From: JANWHF01 sp036276235 | Lineage (GTDB): Bacteria > Planctomycetota > Phycisphaerae > Tepidisphaerales > Tepidisphaeraceae | NCBI GenBank assembly: GCA_036276235.1 | Contig: DATBDZ010000194.1 | Location: forward strand, 1-7,160 | DNA: 7,160 nt | Reading direction: 5' to 3' | Shown here: positions 1 to 5,660 of the stretch, one piece after another | Layout of the letters: each line of letters starts with the position of its first letter | Position numbering within the stretch: position 1 is the stretch's first letter | Notes under the pieces: model-generated | Database searches by the model: none | What the model was told of the DNA's origin: nothing | The model's input: only the letters and a program-made list of their open reading frames with translations | Program-made: the position numbers and the translations under genes

Positions 1-622
1 GGCCCTTGCCGTGAATGTAGTCGGCAAGGCCCTTCATGTCGGGGAACTTTTGATTGGTTGCGAGCACGCCGTTGGCGTCGCGCTGGCCTTCCCAGGTGTC
101 GTCGATGTTGATGTAAGTCCAGCCATGATCGATCAAGCCGGCGTTGACCATCGCGTCGGCAGCGCCTTTCACGTCTTCCGCCGTCACGCGGCCGGCAAAG
201 CGATTCCAGCTATTCCACCCCAGCGGCGGCGTGAGCGCGATCGTGTCGCCGATCACAATGTTCAGCGTAATGCTATCAGTGCCAAGTGAATTACTCGCGG
301 TGATCTTCACCGGATGCGATCCGGCGGCGCTGCTGCGGCCAGTGATCGTGCCGCTGGCGGCATCGAGCGTCAGCCCCGCCGGCAGGCCATCGGCCTTAAA
401 GGCGATCGGCCGCTGGCCAGTAGTGGGAATGTGATAGAAGAACGGCTTGCCCGTCCGCTCGCCATAAATGCGCGGCCCATTAATGCGCGGCGTCATCGGC
501 GCGGGCGGCGTGAGGATCGCCGCTTTTCGAGCTGCGGCTGCCGCATCGTCCTGTGCTCGGGCAGAAACTGGAACGCACATCAGCGCAATCAAACCGGCGC
601 GCACAATCCAGCGACTCTTCAT
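1..622 (-). CDS. Secreted GH27 alpha-galactosidase-like glycoside hydrolase (N-terminal part, runs off left edge)
   Basis: Reading the minus strand from ATG at 622-620 gives 207 open codons to the window edge. Residues 1-23 form a signal peptide (basic MKSR, hydrophobic core, ARA-Q cleavage site), so the enzyme is probably exported. Residues about 48-124 look like a small putative-Ig (He_PIG) domain, with the typical GLPAGLTLDAASGTITG stretch. The catalytic barrel starts near 130 with TPPLGWNSWN, the GH27 signature, followed by YINIDDTW (170-177), whose paired Asp contact the galactose ring in characterised GH27 enzymes. The nucleophile and acid/base lie beyond the window. Family knowledge suggests hydrolysis of terminal alpha-galactosides, or alpha-N-acetylgalactosaminides or beta-L-arabinopyranosides, which cannot be told apart here. 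A GGAGG lies at 629-633, 6 bases before the start. The gene is divergent from the ROK gene. Confidence 0.9.
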   Translation of the reverse strand, partial: MKSRWIVRAGLIALMCVPVSARAQDDAAAAARKAAILTPPAPMTPRINGPRIYGERTGKPFFYHIPTTGQRPIAFKADGLPAGLTLDAASGTITGRSSAAGSHPVKITASNSLGTDSITLNIVIGDTIALTPPLGWNSWNRFAGRVTAEDVKGAADAMVNAGLIDHGWTYINIDDTWEGQRDANGVLATNQKFPDMKGLADYIHGKG

Positions 623-659
623 AACCTTCCTCCGAGAGATGAAATATGGACGACGCGCG

Positions 660-688
660 ATTAGACGCAAAGCCGGAGAGGTTTGCAA
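660..688 (-). promoter_or_regulatory. Predicted sigma70-type promoter of the GH27 gene
   Basis: On the minus strand a -35-like TTGCAA (683-688) is followed after exactly 17 bases by TCTAAT (660-665), which matches the -10 consensus at five of six positions. Transcription would begin near 653, giving a leader of about 31 bases that includes the GGAGG at 629-633. This is a consensus match only, with no transcript data. Confidence 0.5.
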
Positions 689-717
689 AGTAAATCGAGT
701 CTGCTCCACCCAAGACA

Positions 718-735
718 GCAGACAAGAATGTCTGC
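718..735. repeat. Short perfect palindromic repeat (hairpin) in the divergent intergenic region
   Basis: GCAGACA (718-724), loop AGAA, TGTCTGC (729-735): a 7-bp perfect stem. The same core recurs at 7066-7083 and, cut by the window edge, at 7148-7160, so it belongs to a dispersed family. It lies between the GH27 promoter and the ROK start and is too short to encode anything. It could act as a protein-binding palindrome, but recurrence near unrelated genes favours a dispersed repeat. Confidence 0.7.
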
Positions 736-767
736 CACACCGAGATAGCCCCGCACCGATCCTCCCG

Positions 768-773
768 TACAAT
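768..773 (+). promoter_or_regulatory. Candidate -10 box for the ROK gene, implying a leaderless mRNA
   Basis: TACAAT differs from TATAAT at one position and ends six bases before the ATG at 780, so the expected transcription start falls on or next to the start codon. No Shine-Dalgarno sequence precedes that ATG. No convincing -35 box is present at 744-751. The call rests on one hexamer and its position. Confidence 0.4.
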
Positions 774-779
774 GCCGCC

Positions 780-1676
780 ATGTCGGCGGATCAGACCACG
801 CTCGGAATCGATGTCGGCGGAACTTCGGTGAAACTAGCGGCGATTCGGGACGGAAATCTGCTCTGGACCGCCAAGGCAAATTATTGCAAGCCAACCGGGG
901 CCAAACTCCTTGAAGTGGTGCGCGAAGTAACCGCTGGCCGGGCGCAGGATCTTGCCGGCGTTGGCTTGTGCGTGCCGGGGCTTTTGGATGAGCGGCGCGA
1001 GCGCGTCACATTTTCGGCGAATGTTCCTGGGCTGCATGACATTCGGCTGGAGGAGTTGGCGATCGCCGCCGCGGGGCAGCGGCCGGCGACGATTCGGATC
1101 GTCAACGACGCCCTGGCCAGCGCATGGGATATTTACACCGTCGGTAAGTTCGGCGGCCGCCTGCTCGTGCTCGCGCTGGGCACCGGAGTCGGCGCCGCGG
1201 TTCTCGACGATGGAGTTCCCCTTCGCGTCGATGGCGATTCGCCCGGCCATATCGGGCAGATCGACGTCTCGCTGGCGGATGAGCCGATCATCGGCCCCGA
1301 CGGCGGCGCGGGAGGCCTCGAAGGCTACATCGGCGCCTCGGCGATGCGCCAGCGCTACGGCTCCGGCGCTACGCCGACGCGGCTGGGGATCGACGATCCG
1401 CCGATCCGCGCGCTCGTCCGCGCCGTCCGCATCTGCCACGCGCTGTATCGCCCGCATCACATCGTGCTAGCCGGCGGCATCGGCATCCGCCTGGGGCATC
1501 TGACCGAAGAGATTCGCGCCGCCGTGAGCGAGCACCTGACCCGCATCGCGCGCCCCGAATGGACGCTCAGCGCCGCAGAACACGACCACCACGCCGCCGC
1601 CGGCGCGGCGCGCTTGGCGAATGAAAAATGTCAAATGAAAAATGAAAAATGGCGAGGAGGCGCGGGTCGCGAATGA
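780..1676 (+). CDS. ROK-family sugar kinase or kinase-like protein without the zinc-binding cysteine motif
   Basis: The product is 298 aa, a normal ROK length. An ASKHA fold is visible: phosphate-1 loop GIDVGGTSVKLA (9-20), VCVPG-like segment LCVPGLLD (63-70), NDALASAW (109-116) with the presumed catalytic Asp110, phosphate-2 loop LALGTGVGAAV (131-141), LEGYIGASA (180-188) and adenosine-motif-like VLAGGIG (229-235). Odd points: the usual ROK E-x-G-H is H-I-G-Q (157-160), and the CxCGxxGCxE zinc motif is replaced by a cysteine-free glycine-rich stretch (172-181) keeping only the final Glu. Glucokinase activity is therefore uncertain. The open frame extends upstream to about 468, but that would overlap the GH27 gene and add low-complexity residues, so I take the ATG at 780. 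Residues 281-298 come from a repeat. Confidence 0.85.
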   Translation: MSADQTTLGIDVGGTSVKLAAIRDGNLLWTAKANYCKPTGAKLLEVVREVTAGRAQDLAGVGLCVPGLLDERRERVTFSANVPGLHDIRLEELAIAAAGQRPATIRIVNDALASAWDIYTVGKFGGRLLVLALGTGVGAAVLDDGVPLRVDGDSPGHIGQIDVSLADEPIIGPDGGAGGLEGYIGASAMRQRYGSGATPTRLGIDDPPIRALVRAVRICHALYRPHHIVLAGGIGIRLGHLTEEIRAAVSEHLTRIARPEWTLSAAEHDHHAAAGAARLANEKCQMKNEKWRGGAGRE

Positions 1677-1751
1677 AAAATTAAAAATGAAAAGTGAAAA
1701 ATGTTCAGCAGGGCGACCCTCCTTAAGTTCCCATTTTTCACTTTACATTTT
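1618..1751. repeat. AT-rich AAATGAAAAATG repeat cluster with a 20-bp inverted repeat
   Basis: Two runs built from the unit AAATGAAAAATG lie at 1619-1651 and 1671-1703. The second run forms, with 1732-1751, an inverted repeat of 20 bp with one mismatch (left arm 1684-1703) around a 28-base GC-rich loop that holds a small AGGG-CGA-CCCT stem. The base composition contrasts sharply with the flanking genes. The first run lies inside the 3' end of the ROK frame and the ROK stop (TGA at 1674-1676) is also within the element. In the plus-strand transcript the hairpin could act as a 3' end or attenuator between the ROK and DUF1854 genes, though there is no clean U-tract, so I call it a dispersed repeat. 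Confidence 0.75.
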
Positions 1752-1771
1752 GCATTGGGCCCTGTCTGAGC

Positions 1772-1777
1772 AAAGGA
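1772..1777 (+). promoter_or_regulatory. Ribosome binding site supporting the TTG start of the DUF1854 gene
   Basis: AAAGGA ends seven bases before TTG at 1785-1787. It is the only Shine-Dalgarno-like sequence in the area, which supports this rare start codon. Confidence 0.55.
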
Positions 1778-1784
1778 ACCCGAA

Positions 1785-2246
1785 TTGACTTTCAACCTCA
1801 CCCCCGACGCTCAAGGCCGCCTTACGCTCACTCGTCCTGGCGAAGAGGACAAATCCGACGTGCGGCTTCGCCGCGCGTTCCCCTGGTCGGGGCCGGGTCG
1901 GCACGTCAGCGTGCGCGACGCCGAGGGGAAGGAATTGCTTCTGATCGACGATCTGCTTTCGCTTCCCGAAGTGCTGCGGCAAACGATCGAGCGTTGGCTT
2001 GAGGACACGAGCCTCACGCCGCGCATTACATCAATTCAGCATCTGGATGTGCGCTTCGGCTACCAGCAATGGAATGTCACCACCGATCGCGGCCCGATCG
2101 AATTCCGCGTGCAGGAGCGCGAAGACATCCGCTTCCTGCCCGATGGCCGCTTCCGCATCAAAGACGCTGACGGGAATGTGTATGAGATGCCGCGCGTTGA
2201 TGAGCTGGATGAGCCGAGTCGAAGGGCGATTGAGCCGCTGATCTGA
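1785..2246 (+). CDS. DUF1854 family protein
   Basis: The product is 153 aa with no signal peptide or membrane segment, so probably cytoplasmic. It matches the DUF1854 pattern along its length: AFPWSGPGRHVSVRD (31-45), LLLIDDLLSLPEVLR (51-65), WNVTTDRGPIEF (96-107), EREDIRFL (111-118), a RIKDADGNVYEMP strand pair (124-136) and LDEPSRRAIEPL near the end. The molecular function is unknown. In some proteobacteria DUF1854 proteins are reported beside cyanophycin metabolism genes and an ABC transporter; neither partner is here. The start is the TTG at 1785, preceded at seven bases by AAAGGA (1772-1777); translation from it begins just where the family similarity needs it. It is 108 bp downstream of the ROK gene, separated by the AT-rich hairpin. 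Confidence 0.85.
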   Translation: MTFNLTPDAQGRLTLTRPGEEDKSDVRLRRAFPWSGPGRHVSVRDAEGKELLLIDDLLSLPEVLRQTIERWLEDTSLTPRITSIQHLDVRFGYQQWNVTTDRGPIEFRVQEREDIRFLPDGRFRIKDADGNVYEMPRVDELDEPSRRAIEPLI

Positions 2247-2972
2247 TTAAGCAACGTGAAACGCTGTTCCCTTGAGGAATGGGCGGCGTCGCCGGAGGAT
2301 AAGCATGCATGCGAGCAGCCCACATGTTGTCTGCGCCAGGATCGTCGGCGCGGGAACCAGAACAGGAGTGTAAGTGCCGGGGCTGCCGATCGCGTGACTG
2401 ACGTCCACGGGATCCGGGGCGCTATGTGAGCCGTAGGAATCACCGATGAAAGAGTTCACCCAGAGCCCGTTGTTGTTCAATCCGAGTGCGGTTCGCGGAG
2501 CCGTGCGGGTGGCAAATGGGCTGACCCCGGCATCGGCGGAACCACCGTTGGTAGTCGAGTAATCGAGGTGATCGACCAGCGTCTTGGTGTTGTCAAAAAG
2601 TGTGATTGAGTCGGCAGTCGCGCTCAAATTATCATTTGTAAAGCCACCGACGATGGGCACGGAGGCGGACAAACCCCAATAGGTTCGGAGTGCCGCGGGT
2701 GTGGCTTCGGTGATGATCCCGGATTGTCCTGGTGCCAGAGTCCCCAGGCCGGTTAGCGAATGCTTGTCGGGCTGTGCGCTGCTGTCGTCCTGGCTCCATC
2801 CGCTCATATTCACGGATGCACTGCTTACGTTGGTGACCTCAATAAACTCATAATGCTCATTGTGACCCGTATCAGAACAGAATTCGGTGATGTAAATGCC
2901 GCTTGCCAAAACCGGCGATACCCCAAAGAGCAGTGCAAGCCAGGTGCATTTCAGTCGCCAATGGGCATTCAT
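2247..2972 (-). CDS. Secreted lamin-tail-domain protein with a PEP-CTERM-like sorting tail
   Basis: The product is 241 aa. Residues 1-24 are a signal peptide (MNAHWRLK, hydrophobic core, VLAS). Residues about 25-140 resemble a Lamin Tail Domain: IYITEFCSD, EFIEVTNVSSASVNMSGW, LGTLAPGQSGIITEA and DSITLFDNTKTLVDHLDYS follow the usual strand order. The C-terminus has VPAP (206-209), a hydrophobic helix (210-226) and RRRR (227-230), the plan of PEP-CTERM exosortase substrates, with Ala for the usual Glu and an 11-residue tail after the basic cluster. It is probably surface-bound or cell-envelope associated; the ligand is unknown. An in-frame stop lies six codons upstream, so the ATG at 2972 is the only plausible start, although no strong Shine-Dalgarno precedes it. 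The gene looks less GC-rich than its neighbours. Its stop touches the DUF1854 stop. Confidence 0.8.
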   Translation of the reverse strand: MNAHWRLKCTWLALLFGVSPVLASGIYITEFCSDTGHNEHYEFIEVTNVSSASVNMSGWSQDDSSAQPDKHSLTGLGTLAPGQSGIITEATPAALRTYWGLSASVPIVGGFTNDNLSATADSITLFDNTKTLVDHLDYSTTNGGSADAGVSPFATRTAPRTALGLNNNGLWVNSFIGDSYGSHSAPDPVDVSHAIGSPGTYTPVLVPAPTILAQTTCGLLACMLILRRRRPFLKGTAFHVA

Positions 2973-3149
2973 GTGCGCGGTTGCTTTCTGTCAGGCGTTC
3001 AAGCGAGTTTCGAGATTGATGACGGCGCGGAACTGTTCCGCTCGGTCGCGATTGTGGGCGTGCGCATTCGTTTCGGATTGAGGAAAAATGTTGAATTGAT
3101 TAATCTGTCTGCGACGAGTTAAGCACTCGCGAAGCTGCTGACGTGATAG
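2973..3149 (-). other. Intergenic leader upstream of the lamin-tail gene; no clear feature
   Basis: This stretch precedes the lamin-tail gene. It is GC-rich near the gene and AT-rich around 3080-3110. I see no convincing -35/-10 pair, Shine-Dalgarno sequence or conserved ORF. Small open frames crossing it on the plus strand run antisense into the lamin-tail gene and have no recognisable content. Confidence 0.5.
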
Positions 3150-3221
3150 AAGCCGTTAAGGCGACATCCACGTCACCTTATCGAAAAGGTGGATGTCACA
3201 TGGATGTCACCTTAACAGCCT
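3150..3221 (-). terminator. Long imperfect hairpin just downstream of the oxidase subunit I stop (possible terminator or mRNA 3' stabiliser)
   Basis: Arms 3150-3173 and 3198-3221 pair over 24 consecutive positions in minus-strand RNA, including four G-U wobbles. An inner stem CACCTT/AAGGTG (3174-3179 with 3186-3191) caps it, leaving 3192-3197 (GATGTC) as a bulge. The bulge reflects a near-tandem duplication of TGGATGTCAC (3190-3199 and 3201-3210). The stem starts 13 bases after the subunit I stop codon, where a transcript end is expected. No U-tract follows the stem, so it is not a textbook intrinsic terminator. Confidence 0.55.
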
Positions 3222-3234
3222 AAGCGGTCTGGTT

Positions 3235-5655
3235 CTACGCTGACGGAGCTGTCTGAGGCTCCGCTTGCACCACCGGGAACGCTCCCACCACGCGCGTTTG
3301 CGCCAGCCAATCTTCTTCAACATCCGGCGACGCGTATTCGTACGGCCCGTGATGGACGACGGGGATCGTGGCGAAGTTGCCGTGCGGCGGGGGGCTTGGA
3401 GTTTCCCATTCCAGCGTTGTCGCGTGCCATGGGTTGGGGCCGGCCTTGCGGCCGAAGATCCAGCTTCCGACGAAGTTCAGGACGAACGGAATCTGAGCCG
3501 CGCCGAGGATGAACGCGTTGACACTGATGAACTTGTTCATCGGATCAAAGTGCGCGAAGGTGGCGTAGTTGTGGTAGTCGTAGATTCGCCGCGCCATGCC
3601 GCCCAGGCCGAGGATGTGCATGGGGAAGAAGGTGGTGTTGAAGGTGATGAACGAGAGGATGAAATGAGTCATCCCGAGTTTCTCATTCATCATGCGGCCA
3701 AACATTTTCGGATACCAGAAATAGATTGCCGCGAAGATGCCGAACATCGATGAGCCAAACAGCACGTAATGAATGTGGGCGACGATGAAGTACGTATCGT
3801 GAATATGCACATCGACCGCGGTCGAGGCCATGTAGATGCCCGAAAGCCCGCCGACTACGAACATCGAGACGAAGGCGATCGCGCTGCAATTGGCGGCGGT
3901 GAAGCGGATGTTCCCGCCCCAAAGCGTGCCGAGCCAGTTGAAGGTTTTAATTGCCGACGGCACGGCGATGAACATCGTGCTGATGGCGAAGGTGGTGCCC
4001 AGCGTCGGGTTCAAGCCGCTGACAAACATGTGATGCGCCCAGACGATGAATCCCAGGAAGGCGATGCCGGCAATGGCATAAACCATCGGGCGATAGCCAA
4101 AGACCGGCTTACGCGCGAAGCAGGCGATGATGTCGGAGGCCACGCCCATCGTCGGCAGGATCATGATGTAAACGGCCGGATGCGAATAGAACCAGAAGAG
4201 GTGCTGGTGAAGCAGCGGATAGCCGCCGCCGCTGTTGTTTTGCAGCGTGTTGGAAAGCGTCCAGTTGAAGGGGAGGAAGAAGCTGGTCAGCCGATGATGA
4301 TCCAGCAGATTCAACAAGAGCGTGGCGGCAAGCACGGGCGTCGCCAACAGCACTAGCAATGATGTGATAAACAGCGCCCACACGCTCAGCGGCATGCGAA
4401 ACATCGTCATGCCGGGGCAGCGCAGCTTGATCACCGTAGTCAGATAATTCACCGCGCCCATCAAGCTGGAAAAGCCCAGGATGAAGAGGCTGAGAAACCA
4501 GCAGCTTTGGCCGTCAAAGGTGAGATACTGCACGCCCTTGCACAGCCAGAACGCGCCGGTCAGCGCGATGATGATGCTGACGAGGGCATTGATCGCGCCG
4601 TTGCCAAACTTCACGTAGTAGGCGCAGATATAGCTGATGGCCAGAAACAGCGCCAGGAAATTCATCAGCAGGGGGGCCAGGGGCCAATCGCTCTGCCAGT
4701 TCATTTCCTTGGCCATTTGCGCGAGAACTGCCGCGCTTCTGGCGCGATCGCCGGCGCCGACTTTGATGCTGAGGACACCTTCGCCTTTGCCGCCGACGCG
4801 GATTGTCGCCTGCGTTTTATCCGGCGCGGTCCCGGTGATGCTCTCTTCGTCTTCTGCCGTCAGGGTAAAACCGCTACGAATCAAGGCGGTCTCGGCCGCG
4901 TCGCGGAGTTCCCAATAGCTGGCGGTGTATTTGACCTTCAGCACATCCGGCTCGGCCGATTCCAGCGGTGCGCTCATCGCAAGGCCATGTGCCTTGAGCC
5001 GCAGCAAATGCGCGATGTCCAGCCCGGATTTTGCTTCGGTGTAATCGATCACGCCGCGATACGGCACATGCCCCCGAAACTTCACCTGATCGCTCTGAAT
5101 CGAGCTTAGCGGCGGATAGCTCGTCCAACCCGCCTGTGCCGGCAGGCCGGGGAGATAAAACGAAGCGACCATGATCGCGCCGGCGGGCACTGCCGCCCAG
5201 AAGGCCATGCCGTTGAGGAATGGGAATGCCATGTCCTCGGCACCGATCATCAGTGGGATCAGATAATTCCCAAACGCGCCGACGAGAATCGGGATGATCA
5301 CAAAGAAGATCATCAGCGTCGCGTGCATAGTAAACGTGGCGGAATAGGTGTCGGTGGGCATTGGCCCGCTGGTCCAGCCCATCATGGAGCCGATCGCGCG
5401 GATAATCCAAGGGGCCTCGGGAGCGGCCGGCCATCCAAGCTGCCAGCGGATCAGCATCGCCAACAGTCCGCCGATGACGAAAAACGTCAGACCCAGAAAC
5501 AGGAACTCGATGCCGATGATTTTATGATCGGTGGAGAAGATGTATTTGCGAAGAAACGGGATCTCGTGGTGGCCATGATCGTGCCCATGGTCATGCGCGT
5601 GGGCGCCGTTGTGGGGCGCACCGGAGGAGCTGTCAGAATGAGGTATCGCGGTCAT
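3235..5655 (-). CDS. ctaD: Cytochrome c oxidase subunit I (heme-copper oxidase, A2 type) with a large inserted domain
   Basis: The product is 806 aa, against about 530-600 for a typical subunit I. This membrane protein reduces O2 to water and pumps protons. Visible ligands: heme a H111 (TMHATLMIF) and H629; CuB H492, H541, H542; heme a3 H627 (VAHIHYV); Tyr496 in YSHPAVY would cross-link to H492. D-channel N130/D141/N148 (GNYLIPLMIGAEDMAFPFLN) and K-channel K570 are kept. Glu of GHPEV is absent; Tyr490-Ser491 is the A2-type substitute. Residues 19-30 are His-rich. Residues about 187-383 are extra: a soluble domain like DUF3568 (241-318), then two membrane helices, before helix IV (384-408). 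I choose ATG 5655 because the frame upstream is encoded by a repeat; no clear Shine-Dalgarno precedes it. It follows ctaC by 163 bp. Confidence 0.93.
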   Translation of the reverse strand: MTAIPHSDSSSGAPHNGAHAHDHGHDHGHHEIPFLRKYIFSTDHKIIGIEFLFLGLTFFVIGGLLAMLIRWQLGWPAAPEAPWIIRAIGSMMGWTSGPMPTDTYSATFTMHATLMIFFVIIPILVGAFGNYLIPLMIGAEDMAFPFLNGMAFWAAVPAGAIMVASFYLPGLPAQAGWTSYPPLSSIQSDQVKFRGHVPYRGVIDYTEAKSGLDIAHLLRLKAHGLAMSAPLESAEPDVLKVKYTASYWELRDAAETALIRSGFTLTAEDEESITGTAPDKTQATIRVGGKGEGVLSIKVGAGDRARSAAVLAQMAKEMNWQSDWPLAPLLMNFLALFLAISYICAYYVKFGNGAINALVSIIIALTGAFWLCKGVQYLTFDGQSCWFLSLFILGFSSLMGAVNYLTTVIKLRCPGMTMFRMPLSVWALFITSLLVLLATPVLAATLLLNLLDHHRLTSFFLPFNWTLSNTLQNNSGGGYPLLHQHLFWFYSHPAVYIMILPTMGVASDIIACFARKPVFGYRPMVYAIAGIAFLGFIVWAHHMFVSGLNPTLGTTFAISTMFIAVPSAIKTFNWLGTLWGGNIRFTAANCSAIAFVSMFVVGGLSGIYMASTAVDVHIHDTYFIVAHIHYVLFGSSMFGIFAAIYFWYPKMFGRMMNEKLGMTHFILSFITFNTTFFPMHILGLGGMARRIYDYHNYATFAHFDPMNKFISVNAFILGAAQIPFVLNFVGSWIFGRKAGPNPWHATTLEWETPSPPPHGNFATIPVVHHGPYEYASPDVEEDWLAQTRVVGAFPVVQAEPQTAPSA

Positions 5656-5660
5656 GTTTT

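Noticed and set aside
468..779. In-frame upstream extension of the ROK gene (104 extra residues from 468)
   Set aside because: It overlaps the start of the GH27 gene on the other strand and its promoter, the residues are low-complexity with no ROK similarity, and the GIDVGGT loop sits at the normal distance from the ATG at 780.
834..1460. Long open frame antisense to the ROK gene (208 codons)
   Set aside because: It is Arg/Asp/Gly-rich with no recognisable motif, as expected for a shadow frame in GC-rich coding DNA.
2760..3122. 120-codon plus-strand open frame over the lamin-tail gene start and its leader
   Set aside because: The first two thirds is antisense to a gene with a clear signal peptide and domain; the rest has no recognisable content or ribosome binding site.
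3150..3221. Standard intrinsic terminator
   Set aside because: No U-run follows the stem in the minus-strand transcript, so I report a hairpin with possible terminator or stability role only.
3769..5109. Long plus-strand open frames (195 and 200 codons) antisense to subunit I
   Set aside because: They lie opposite a gene with clear catalytic ligands, have shadow-type composition and no domain signal.
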